Source: a bacterium (GTDB lineage Bacteria; Armatimonadota; JACIXR01). Taken from it: a DNA stretch of 42,643 nucleotides. Location of the stretch: the NCBI GenBank assembly GCA_014360465.1, contig JACIXQ010000014.1, positions 1 through 42,643 on the forward strand. The letters are read 5' to 3'. The notes beneath the pieces were generated by a model, which saw only the letters and a list, made by a program, of their open reading frames with translations, searched no databases and was not told the origin of the DNA. Both the position numbers and the translations under genes were made by a program. This document shows, one piece after another, positions 26,043 through 35,600 of this stretch; position 1 is the stretch's first letter, and the number at the start of each line of letters is the position of its first letter.

Positions 26043-27113
26043 TCAGCCTTCTAATATTCTGCTACGACATCCTTCCTCAATTTTTACGATGAATGCCTTT
26101 CCTCCTGCTTCATCTATAGCCTTCGCAACTTCTTTCTCTCTACCGGGCGCGTAGGCTATCATACAACCACCTCCTCCAGAACCAACTAATTTTGCCCCAA
26201 AGGCTCCTGCTTTTAGGGAAGCCTCGCAGAGAGAATCAAGTTTAGGGGTAGAGACACCGAGAATCCTTAGCATCTTATGATGCTCGTTGAGGAGGTTTCC
26301 AATTTTCCTTTCATCGATCGCCCTCTGTTCAAACATCTCTTTTGCTGTTAGGCAGATATCCCTGTTTACGATGTTAACATAGACCTTATCTGCTAAGTGG
26401 GAGGGAAGTTGTGTCAGATAAGGCTCAACTTCATGAAGGGGTGTTTTACGGAGGTCGAAGAGTGGATAGATTTCTTTAAGTCTTTTTATCCCCTCTTCTG
26501 CCTCCTCGTGAGAGCGTTTCAAAACCTCCAAAGTTTCCTTTCGCTCAAGAGTGTCTCCAAGGACGAACCCTTGGAGGTTAAGTGGAAGCAATTGGTAAGA
26601 GAATGGTGGAATGCAGTCAACGAATATCGTGTTGCCAATGCTTGATGTGAAATGGTCCATCATCCCACCTGGCTCGTTGAATTCAAGAACTTCGGCTCTA
26701 TGGGCAAGCCTGGCTAACTCATCAGGTGGAATTTCAATGTCTAATAGGGTGAGAAGAAACTTTATCCAACCAACGACGAGGGCGGAGGAGCTTGATACTC
26801 CTGCATTTATCGGGAGCTCACCGCGAACAGTGCACTCTGCACCGAAATTTATTTTGAACCCCCTATCAAGGAGAACTTTTACGCCTGCTTTCAAATAGTC
26901 TCGCTTTTTGGTGTATTTTATCTCATCTTTCAGGTTTATGATTTCATCTTCTCCGATATCGGGCATATGTATCAACAGCTCATTTCCCCTTGTTTTTCTG
27001 CCAGTAATATGTATGTGGAGGTCTATTGCGGAGGCAATTACCCATAGACCCAAGAAATCCTGATGTTCTCCGAAAAGACAGATTCTTCCAGGTGCGATTG
27101 TTTCAACTAACAT
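26043..27113 (-). CDS. GHMP-family sugar kinase related to galactokinase
   Basis: A 356-residue cytoplasmic kinase. It shows the N-terminal sugar-binding signature PGRICLFGEHQDFLGL (galactokinases usually have GEHTDY), the ATP-loop GVSSSSALV near residue 105, GGMMDHF near 152 (equivalent to the galactokinase GIMDQ with the catalytic Asp), and the third GHMP motif KLVGSGGGGCMIAY near 317. It is therefore a sugar-1-kinase of the GalK branch. The changed first signature means the substrate may not be galactose. The start lies 3 bases after the MFS stop, with GGAGG 8 bases upstream. Co-transcription with a transporter and secreted hydrolases suggests it phosphorylates an imported monosaccharide. 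Confidence 0.85.
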   Translation of the reverse strand: MLVETIAPGRICLFGEHQDFLGLWVIASAIDLHIHITGRKTRGNELLIHMPDIGEDEIINLKDEIKYTKKRDYLKAGVKVLLDRGFKINFGAECTVRGELPINAGVSSSSALVVGWIKFLLTLLDIEIPPDELARLAHRAEVLEFNEPGGMMDHFTSSIGNTIFVDCIPPFSYQLLPLNLQGFVLGDTLERKETLEVLKRSHEEAEEGIKRLKEIYPLFDLRKTPLHEVEPYLTQLPSHLADKVYVNIVNRDICLTAKEMFEQRAIDERKIGNLLNEHHKMLRILGVSTPKLDSLCEASLKAGAFGAKLVGSGGGGCMIAYAPGREKEVAKAIDEAGGKAFIVKIEEGCRSRILEG

Positions 27114-27116
27114 CTT

Positions 27117-28271
27117 TCAATCCTCCTTTTTTAGGGATATTAGCGTGCAGATAGAGAATATTATCGTGAAGAAAAATAGCACGGAAGGAAGATTTTGCAA
27201 GATGTTTTGGAGAATGGCGCTGAGGAGAAGGGCGATGGCGACTCCGAGAGAGTTCCAGGCGAGAATGGCTCCCGAGGCGAGATGATAAATTTGGGGAGGG
27301 AATCTTCTACCAATAAGCGAGGTTGCAGTAATTGGCACTATGCTCATTTGTGAGCCAAGCATCAGGGCACAAAAGGAATAGGTGAAGAAAGATGGGAAGA
27401 GCAAAGCTGTTCCCAAGCCCAGCACACTGAGTAGTAAGCTAAGCATAAGGGCGAATCGTTCACCAAATTTATCAGCAATCCAACCGCCTGGATAGGAAAG
27501 GAATATGCGTCCAGCATAGCCGATGAAGGTTATCGTGGTCATATAGGAGATGCCGTAGAGGGAACTAATCCATTCTCCAAAGCTTCCGAACATTATCCCC
27601 AAGGTGAGGGCAGAGACGAAGAGATAGAACCCGGGCAAGCGGCTTTTCTCACCGAACGCCAGCTTGACAAGCAAGCTCGGAGGGTGAATTTCCATCTCAG
27701 CTTCCAGCTCGGGAAGGAGGAGAAGTAAGGATGTGCCGAAAAGGGAAAGAGAGAAAGATATTGCGAACATCTTGTTTTCTCCAAGCTTGGAATGGATTAA
27801 TCCGAGAAGTGCTACCCCGATGGCGAAGCCGATGTTCAGCGAGGTGTAAAGGAAACCCGAATAGCTTCCATATCTCTTATCTCTTGAGAGAAAGAGGAGC
27901 GCTACAGTTCCTGCTGTCCAATAGACAGCAGCTCCCCAACCCCAGATGAACATTATCAATAGCAAAATAGGGTAGGGGAGATTAAGAAGGAAAGCTAAAG
28001 GGAAAAGAGTATAGGTGAAGGAGCCAAGGAGAAGAGAGGTTTTCAAGCCGAGCTTTTTCACATACAGCCCGGAAAGGAAGCGAAAGAAAGCGAAAGAGAA
28101 GTAGATGATTATGAGTGGGAGGTAGCTTTTCATTTCCTCCCAGCCTCTCTGTCTCGCTATAGGCACAACGAACTGTTGTAGAGCGCCAGCACCGGCAAAG
28201 GTAAGAGCATAGGAAAGGCAGAGAACGAGGAAAGGAGGAACCCTCAGGGTAAAAGAAGTCTCTCGAGCCAT
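27117..28271 (-). CDS. Major facilitator superfamily transporter
   Basis: A 384-residue membrane protein with about twelve hydrophobic helices in two halves. Basic loops typical of MFS follow helix 2 (GLYVKKLGLKTS) and helix 8 (GGWIADKFGERFA), the latter being the clearest A-like motif. The start overlaps the 3' end of the 1413-residue glycosidase gene by 28 bases, with GGAGA upstream. The kinase gene follows after 3 bases. The genetic context suggests uptake of a mono- or oligosaccharide, but the substrate cannot be inferred from sequence. Confidence 0.87.
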   Translation of the reverse strand: MARETSFTLRVPPFLVLCLSYALTFAGAGALQQFVVPIARQRGWEEMKSYLPLIIIYFSFAFFRFLSGLYVKKLGLKTSLLLGSFTYTLFPLAFLLNLPYPILLLIMFIWGWGAAVYWTAGTVALLFLSRDKRYGSYSGFLYTSLNIGFAIGVALLGLIHSKLGENKMFAISFSLSLFGTSLLLLLPELEAEMEIHPPSLLVKLAFGEKSRLPGFYLFVSALTLGIMFGSFGEWISSLYGISYMTTITFIGYAGRIFLSYPGGWIADKFGERFALMLSLLLSVLGLGTALLFPSFFTYSFCALMLGSQMSIVPITATSLIGRRFPPQIYHLASGAILAWNSLGVAIALLLSAILQNILQNLPSVLFFFTIIFSICTLISLKKED

Positions 28272-31200
28272 TCATTCTCCGGTGGTTTGGAAGTGTAGAG
28301 TATGCAGGGCGTAAAACGGATATCCCCATCTACTTTAAGGCTATTGGTTGAGGGAATCCTTTCAAACCTCTTCCATTTCCCTTCAACGAGTTCGCCTATA
28401 TCTACATTGAATTTCTTGGAAAACTTTATCTCTCCTTCTTCAAGTGGTATGAGAAAAATACACTCTGAATCGTTTATGGGTTTGCCATCCAGGGAGAAAA
28501 GGATTATATGAGCGTCGGAGCGAAAAACGGTCTTACGATTTATTTCTATAATCCCGGAAGCGACGACTTTGAGGACGCCATTCTTTGTTGTATGAACGAG
28601 GGCAGGCATATTGTTACCAACAGTCAGGGATATCCTTTGAGAATTGCTTTCTATGTAAACATTTTTCTTCTCGCCTTGATTGAATAGCGTAACTACTTCC
28701 CCATCAAAAGTTTTAAGGTGGAAACGATGGAGTGAGGGGCTATCTGGTTTAACCGCCTTTAACCTTTCTACCCCTGCAAGCTGGAGGAAGCGAAGGTAAA
28801 TATCACTTAACAAGTCGGAGGTAGGTCTTAGCTCCTCAACATAGGGAGTGAAGAAGACATCTCCATTACCAAACCTGTTATGGAATAGGATGTCAGACCC
28901 GAGAACGCTCTCAGCGGTTTTGGGCTCAACTTTTATCATTGGCTTGCCAGGCGGTGGTGGCTGGACTGGTTTTTCAACTTCGCTCTGGAATTGAACGCCG
29001 CAAAGTTCCTCAAGCCTATCAGTTCTTTTTCGCTGGCGAGTGCCGTCGTAGGAAATATCTCCGCTTATGAACAATTTTCCGCCCTTTTGGACAAAGGATT
29101 TCAACCATTCATAGACACTATCAGGAGGACAGAAAGGAAGGGGATAGATGATTGCCTTCACACTATCGGGGATTTGTTCTATGTTTGGTTCATCTATCAC
29201 CCAGAAATCAACCCCGAGGGAAATGAGCGTATTTATGGAACGGATAAGAGCCCAATGAATGGTATCCCTAACTCCACTAACTCTGTTCTGCGTGGGGATG
29301 AGGAGGTAAAGGGATGGTGGTTTGGCTGGGGCGGGATGAATTTGTCTAAGGAGGAATCCACCCGCACGCATCACCTTGGCGCATTCCTTGGGGACCTCAT
29401 CGCAGGGATAGAAGAGACCCCAGGGAAATACCCAGGAGGATGGGTCAAGGAAGCACCAATTGTTTGCCCGTGAGGCGCCCATCCCGAAGGAGTAGAAGAT
29501 AGCCGCTAAAAATAGCTTGTTCCTCTCTTCTTCGCTTCTCTTTATATGGTAATCCGGACCTGCGAGCCAAGCGGGATGCGTTTTTGCTCCGAATTCCCCA
29601 AGGGAGAAGGTCTTCCCGAGCGAGCGAAGGTCGTGATATTTGAGGGTAGGGGGAAGCCTGATAATATCTTCTTTGAGCGGTCCAAAATAGCCGATATTTG
29701 AAATATCAAGGTCATCTATCTCTTCCCTTAGGTCTATACCTCCCACTGGCAGTTGGTAGAACTCACAGGTTGTGGGATGTTGTGGGTCAACCGCTTTGAG
29801 GGCGCCTGACATCGTGCTTATCCATTTTCGGGCAAGAAAGCCGTAAAAGGAAAGTAAGTCAGCTGTAGCAGCATCTTCCCAATTTCCCCATTTGGGTCGT
29901 GGCAATTCTATATCTCCCCATTCGCCCTGGGGTGGGGAAAGTTTCCAGGCTTCTTCCAGTTCGGCTTTATTTTTATACTTGGACTTAAGGAACTCGTTAA
30001 AAAGAGGTTTATGATATTTTCTTGCATCATTCTCGTTAAACTGGAGGTCACCGTTGATGTAATAGATGAGGGATGGAAGTATGTGATATCGTTGGGCGAA
30101 CTGGGAACAGATTTCTTTTTGTTTTTCCCGCTCTTCATCGCTAACTGCTACATTGTAGCCGCAAAGAATGCAGGGGAAGAAAACGAGGTTGTGTTTCTGC
30201 GTTAGTAAGGAAAGAGCATCGGTCCTCCGCCAGATGTCTTCCGGTATCTGGTAGTTATAATAAGCTGGGCTTATCCAAAGATTTTCGTAAAGGTCAACGC
30301 CATAGTCCTTGAGCATTCGCAATTCCTTATCCCAGACAAGTGGATTCATCCTTGCAGCAAGAAGCGTGTCCGAATAGTCATCGGTTCCCAGAATAAACCG
30401 GGGCTCTCCATCAAACCAAAGGTAATTATCCTTATAGGTCAATTTCTTCGCATTTTTCAAGAGTTTTTCATCCTTTACAAGAAAACCACTTTCCATCCAA
30501 TCCCATTTCTCGTTGTTAAGATAGAGAACAGCTTTGATGCGATAGAGGTTATCATTGAATTTCTTCTCTTGCCAGGTGGTGGTCAGTTCTTTCCTTTCAC
30601 CTGAAGCGAGGGAAAAGTTGAATTCCTGATTGAAGCAGATTTTACCTGTATTTTTTTCTTCCACGCTGATGATAAGTTTTGCATTATTAACGGGCTTACC
30701 GTAGTTTGAGACCTTCACACTTATCTTTACAGGCTCTCCTTGATTATAGCTGAAGAACTCGCTGGTGAGGTTATGGAGGAAGGTTCCCTGTAATAGATGT
30801 TTAACTATCTTAAGAAAAGCTTTTTGCATATCCTTATTCTGGAAGATGTCCTGATTCTCCACGCCGAAAAATGCCCAGCGCGAAGTAGCGTAGAAGCCAG
30901 AATAATGGAGAAGGAGGGCACCGATGCTACCCCGCAATCTTCCATATCTATCGTATCCCTTGATTAGAGGTATCCAGCGTGCCGAGTCTGACCCCGTTAC
31001 ACCCGAGGCAGAATAGCCGATGAGCGGACCCTTAAGCCTAAATTGCCAGTCTATTAACCCTTCTTTAGCAGGCTCGGCATAAGCAACTCGCTCCAGTTTG
31101 TAAGATGGATCGAACATCCCAATCTGATATGGTTGAACGATGAGGCTATCCATAGGTTCGCCTTTTGCAGTGTTTATCCTCGTCTCCAGCCTTTCTTTGA

Positions 31201-32485
31201 TTTCAAAGGAGTTGAACCATGCTTCGCCTTGCCCTTGATATATCCCACAGCGAACAACTATTCTCGTCGTATTCAGTGGTGGTGAGAAGTCCCAGCTGAA
31301 ACTTTGCCAATCAGTCGTTCCAATTCCTTTGCCAACATCTCTCCAGAGGGTGATGTTTCCCTCTTTGTCATAGCAATATATCGCTGCGAAAGCGTAGCCA
31401 CCTTTTACATCTTTGGTTTTCAAGAAGCCTGAGAAACGGTAAAGTTTCCCTGGCGGTAGATTGACTTCTGTGTGCCAATCACTTGAGGAAGGGGTGAGGA
31501 GGAAAACTTTTGCTGATGGCTTTCCCTGAAATGGGTTCGTTTCATCAAGCGAGCAACCCTCACCTCTTTTCCATAGGGAAGGGTTCTGAAAATCGCCGGC
31601 TGGAAAGAGGTTGGGCTGAATTGCATTAGCCTCTTCTTCACCCAACCACTTATCGTCCATCTTGTAAAGGGGATTTTGAAAAGCATAACCCCCGGTTGTA
31701 AAGAGGGAGCCACCGTCCTTTAAAAAGTTGAAAAGAGCACTGGCTGATTCAGCAGGGAAAGATTCACCATATGAAAGTATAAGGAGGTCATATTTTTCCC
31801 TTTTTAGATTATCCTTCAGTCCCTCAGCGGAGATGAATTCCGGAGAGTATCCAGCTTCCCGTAAAAGGTTATAGAAAAGTTCGGGAGGAGTGAGGGCTCC
31901 TTTAGGTGGTATTTCATCTTTGAGAATGGCTATTTTCCCCGTGGGAGGTGGTAGGGGTTTATCTTTGGTTGCCATAAGAGGTTCATCTCCTTTTGTCAAG
32001 GCTAAATCATCAAACCAAGCTATTCCCCCTGCCTGCCATATTCCGCAAGTGACCTCCAGATAGAATGTGCCGGGCGGAGTGGTGAAGGAATAGGAATAGA
32101 ATGTCCAATCTTGTGTGCCTGTAGGCTGGGCAATATCCTTGAATTCCAGCAAGTTTCCAAAGGCATCGTATTGATAGATTGCCAAAAAAGCGTAACCCTT
32201 TTCAGCGGTGGGTATGACATCTTTAGTTTTTACCCAACCTGATAAAGTGTATCTTCCTCCCCCTTCACCGCAAAAGATTACATAGCTTGCCCTCCCGCTT
32301 CCCTCTATCCTGAGGGAAGGGGGATTGCTCTTGTAGATATCCTTATCAAGTTTTGCTTCAGGAGGAATCTCCCAGCCGGCAAGGACCTCAAATGCTCCCC
32401 TTATTAGGTTCTCAGGTTCTGCCGAAAGAAGGTAACTTGCAAATAAAATAGGGAAAATTATGGTGAACCATTTGAACTTTTCCAT
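28244..32485 (-). CDS. Large secreted GH42-like multidomain protein
   Basis: A 1413-residue protein. A signal peptide (about 1-22) is followed by two homologous CBM4/9-type jelly rolls (about 27-165 and 293-432) that share the GYAFxAIYxYD, DW and CGI motifs. An amidotransferase-like Rossmann domain (about 183-275) lies between them. After a linker and an Ig-like module (575-680) comes a GH42-like TIM barrel (about 685-1040). It has the typical LKSKYKNKAELEEAW helix and a strand-7 SLGEFG with Glu at about 964. A second amidotransferase-like domain (about 1055-1190) and beta domains complete it. The barrel's acid/base position reads Asn-Gly-Asp (about 811) instead of Asn-Glu, so catalysis may be altered. 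The ATG at 32485 has no ribosome binding site, and the promoter lies so close that the mRNA is probably leaderless. It heads the MFS-kinase unit. Confidence 0.8.
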   Translation of the reverse strand: MEKFKWFTIIFPILFASYLLSAEPENLIRGAFEVLAGWEIPPEAKLDKDIYKSNPPSLRIEGSGRASYVIFCGEGGGRYTLSGWVKTKDVIPTAEKGYAFLAIYQYDAFGNLLEFKDIAQPTGTQDWTFYSYSFTTPPGTFYLEVTCGIWQAGGIAWFDDLALTKGDEPLMATKDKPLPPPTGKIAILKDEIPPKGALTPPELFYNLLREAGYSPEFISAEGLKDNLKREKYDLLILSYGESFPAESASALFNFLKDGGSLFTTGGYAFQNPLYKMDDKWLGEEEANAIQPNLFPAGDFQNPSLWKRGEGCSLDETNPFQGKPSAKVFLLTPSSSDWHTEVNLPPGKLYRFSGFLKTKDVKGGYAFAAIYCYDKEGNITLWRDVGKGIGTTDWQSFSWDFSPPLNTTRIVVRCGIYQGQGEAWFNSFEIKERLETRINTAKGEPMDSLIVQPYQIGMFDPSYKLERVAYAEPAKEGLIDWQFRLKGPLIGYSASGVTGSDSARWIPLIKGYDRYGRLRGSIGALLLHYSGFYATSRWAFFGVENQDIFQNKDMQKAFLKIVKHLLQGTFLHNLTSEFFSYNQGEPVKISVKVSNYGKPVNNAKLIISVEEKNTGKICFNQEFNFSLASGERKELTTTWQEKKFNDNLYRIKAVLYLNNEKWDWMESGFLVKDEKLLKNAKKLTYKDNYLWFDGEPRFILGTDDYSDTLLAARMNPLVWDKELRMLKDYGVDLYENLWISPAYYNYQIPEDIWRRTDALSLLTQKHNLVFFPCILCGYNVAVSDEEREKQKEICSQFAQRYHILPSLIYYINGDLQFNENDARKYHKPLFNEFLKSKYKNKAELEEAWKLSPPQGEWGDIELPRPKWGNWEDAATADLLSFYGFLARKWISTMSGALKAVDPQHPTTCEFYQLPVGGIDLREEIDDLDISNIGYFGPLKEDIIRLPPTLKYHDLRSLGKTFSLGEFGAKTHPAWLAGPDYHIKRSEEERNKLFLAAIFYSFGMGASRANNWCFLDPSSWVFPWGLFYPCDEVPKECAKVMRAGGFLLRQIHPAPAKPPSLYLLIPTQNRVSGVRDTIHWALIRSINTLISLGVDFWVIDEPNIEQIPDSVKAIIYPLPFCPPDSVYEWLKSFVQKGGKLFISGDISYDGTRQRKRTDRLEELCGVQFQSEVEKPVQPPPPGKPMIKVEPKTAESVLGSDILFHNRFGNGDVFFTPYVEELRPTSDLLSDIYLRFLQLAGVERLKAVKPDSPSLHRFHLKTFDGEVVTLFNQGEKKNVYIESNSQRISLTVGNNMPALVHTTKNGVLKVVASGIIEINRKTVFRSDAHIILFSLDGKPINDSECIFLIPLEEGEIKFSKKFNVDIGELVEGKWKRFERIPSTNSLKVDGDIRFTPCILYTSKPPENEWLERLLLP

Positions 32486-32494
32486 TTGTGTTTA

Positions 32495-32522
32495 ATGATA
32501 TAGTCCTTCTCCGAGGGGTCAA
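32495..32522 (-). promoter_or_regulatory. Promoter of the GH42-like/MFS/kinase unit
   Basis: On the minus strand TTGACC (32522-32517) and TATCAT (32500-32495) are 16 bases apart. The expected start (about 32487-32489) lies only a few bases before the ATG at 32485, which predicts a leaderless message. No Shine-Dalgarno sequence is present between the -10 element and the ATG. Confidence 0.6.
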
Positions 32523-32566
32523 GAGATTTTAAAAAAACAATTCTCTCTCACCGTTTTGCTGATTAG

Positions 32567-32644
32567 CTATCCCATACCAGTTGACCGGCAATTTGCTGGA
32601 TGCCTGTATTCATAAGTTCTCAGGCGTTAAGGCTTATGGGATGG
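32567..32644 (-). other. Possible structured RNA element (three-way junction)
   Basis: An 8-base perfect inverted repeat (32569-32576 with 32635-32642) extends to 10 pairs with one wobble. It encloses two further hairpins, 32577-32580 with 32596-32599 and 32602-32606 with 32621-32625. The layout is a compact three-way junction in the only sizeable gap of the glycan locus, upstream of the promoter at 32495-32522. It matches no riboswitch class that I recognise. It could be a processing or termination element of the upstream unit. It could also be chance folding. Confidence 0.3.
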
Positions 32645-32665
32645 AGTATGTTTTCAGAAAAAAGA

Positions 32666-35600
32666 TCATCTCGCCTCATACACAAGTGTTTCTCCTGCGA
32701 AAAGGAAATCCTGGGTAGGAGAGAGACATCTCTTTTTCAGGATGAACTTAAGATATCTTGCTGAAACAGGTTTTGGGAGTGGGAGGAAGAGGAAACCAGC
32801 CTGTTGTGGGGTACCTTTTACAATATCCGAAAAATTCAGCCCATCCTCACTTGCCTGAACAGTGACCTCATTTGGGATGTAGTCATTCATCCCTGCTCCA
32901 TATCGTTGTGCTATCATAGCTATATTCCTTTTAGCACCCAAATCCAAATTCATCTCAACCTCTATGCTTTCTCCTTGGGGAATATGCCATCCGACAGACA
33001 GACCGTCTTCATAATGTCCATCTATGATTCCATCTGTTAGCTTTCCCACTGGCGAGTCAGCGTATTTACCAACAGGAGCGGGCTTAAGAGTGTAGCGACA
33101 ATGTAGGGCTATGTTGTCCTCACCGATACTCTCCTTTGGTGTTTCTCCTCTGACTTTTTTAAGCAATTCCTTTGCCGTTTTGTCATCAGATAATTCTGGG
33201 AAGGGGTTCTCGTTCATAAGGTAGAGTGAATAGGCTATATCTATAATTGAATTCATCCAGCCGGTGTAGGCTGAGTAGGGACCGTAGTTGGGGTCATATG
33301 GTGCGCCGTAACATTCCCAACTTTCCAAATCCCATCCTCTTACCCACGCTCCATCTATCCTTTCGTCATTGCTTTCCATCTGTATACGGGCCAAAAAATC
33401 GCCGATTTTGTGAAAAGCTTCGAGACAAACCGGCTCTCCAGTTGCTTTATATGACCACCAAGCGTGTAAAAGAAGGAATGATGTTTGATAGAGCTGGTCA
33501 CTGAGGGGGTCATCAGCTTCAGTTGTTATAGAGCAATCGCCTTCAAAGGCTAAGGCGAAATCGGGAGCATCAACCCTGTAAACACCCCACCTCTTGACAT
33601 CCGGGTGTTCCAGATAGGAGCGCCAGAAGTTGATAATTATTTCTTTGATGTTCTCATCCTTTGTGTAGAAGTAGGCTATGGGCAATCCTCTGACGGTTGA
33701 GAGGTGCTTCCAACAGCGTAGGCAGGTTTCAGCAAGCTTTTTGTATTCCTCGTCAGCGGTTACCGCGTAGGCTGAGAACCAACGGAGAAGGTCGAAGTCG
33801 GAGGCAATGCCCTGTTGAAATTGCTTATAAGCTGAGCAACCGATTCTATCAAGCTCCTCTGGTTCAACCGCTGTTCGGGTTATCAAACCATCGGGATGCG
33901 ACACCCTTCGACATAACTCAATGACGCGAAGGGCAGGCAAGAGGAACTTTATTTGACCTGTCTTTTTATAGAGGTAAAGAAGGCAAAGCGCCGTCCTTGT
34001 GTTGTCGTCCCACAAATAGATGGTGTTTATCTTCTCGTAAAGCCAGGGAAAACCTCCAAAGGAGGGGCGTTTGGGGTCTATTATCTGGTGAGGAAGCATA
34101 AAGTCAAGTATATTTTCTCCTATCATTTTGTATCGCTTGTTGTTGGTCAGCTCTCCATATAGGTAGAAAGCAAGGGCGCTCTTGGCATTGCAATCAACCC
34201 TATAAGGAGAGGGTAGTGATTCAAGTGGACCTCCATCAAACCAGGCTAAGCATCGTTGATTATAAACCCCTTGCGAGCCATCAGGCTTAGGCATTACACC
34301 AGATTTCAAGAACCACTGGATGTTTTTATCCAGAACCTCCCTGTACTTCTTTTCCCTTTCCTTCACCTCTATCTTCATCTTAAGCTCCCTCGTGTTTTTC
34401 CCATTATTTGCTCTGACAATGAGCTCATAAACTCCCTCTTTTTCAATTTCAAAATTCCCCTCCCATACCCCGGGTGAATTTTCCTTAAGTGGGATAACCC
34501 GATTTTCTATCATAGCTTTCGGGTATATTCCCGGTATTGTTCCGACTGTCAATCTGGCAGTCTCGCCAGGTAGTATCCATCTATGTGGTTCGGTAGAGGC
34601 TTTGAGTGGTATGTAATTTTCCTCCACCTTCTTTCGCTCTTCAGGTGGGAGGAGGTAGAGGACGATGTTTCTTAGGAGATTTTCCCATTTTTCAGTGGGG
34701 CGGAAGAAACGGGCTTTATAATCGCTAATCTTGAGAAGAGATAAGATAAGTTCGCCTTGACCGAAGGAAAGGTTTATAAGGGCAGGAGAGCGAGGTGAAG
34801 GAGATGTAGGTGTTGTGAAGCCGATTGAAAGTTTATCGCTGTAATGTCCCTCTATAATTCCATCGGTCAGCTTGGGAGGGTAACCATCAGGATATAAGAA
34901 GGAAGGATTTGGGGAAAGGGTATAAGGTTTATGAAGTGCGATATTCTCTCCTTTTTCATTCAATACCTCCATCTCGCCAAGAAAAAGCCAATCCGTCGTA
35001 GGACTTCTTTTGTATTTGTATATCTTTAGTTTGATAAACCGTCCTTTCCTATTGGAAAGGGGAATTTCTACGATCTGGGGGAGGAGATTGCCGGTTCTTT
35101 CACCAACGAGTTGATAATCCTTGCCATCCTCACTAAGATAAATCTCCACCTTCTCGGGGCAATAATCAGAAATGGAGGCACCATATCTCTGCCGGAAAAG
35201 GGAGAGAGTCTGGATTTCTCCCAAGTCCAGAATTAGCTCCACCCAATCTTTGGTGAGTAAGAGTCTATATGTGCCGAGGACTTTGCCATACTCAAGTATG
35301 GTTTCTCCTTGCAAGTTTCGAGGTGGAAGATAGGAAGAATTGTGCTCTTCCAAGAGCGTGCCTTCCTCAAAACCTTTTGTCAAATAGTGGGAGCGGGAAA
35401 CAATGAGCCTTTCTGAAAGCATCCTTCGGGGATTGTCCAGCTTAATTCCGAAAAGTTCGTTTCTATAAGAGGATGAATATTCTATGAAAGCCCTTCCTCC
35501 TTTTGATAGGAATTCCTTTATCTTTCTTTCTATCTCCTCATTGAGGATATTCGGTTGGGGATAATTAAGGGAACAAATGATTAGAGCGGAATAATTTTCC

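Noticed and set aside
25870-26154. Plus-strand open frame of 94 codons in the kinase-mraZ gap
   Set aside because: It has no ribosome binding site and a low-complexity basic composition. Its second half is the antisense of the kinase gene.
32517-32545. T-rich run on the minus strand as terminator of the GH5 unit
   Set aside because: Seven U residues are present but no GC-rich hairpin directly precedes them, and the run adjoins the next promoter.
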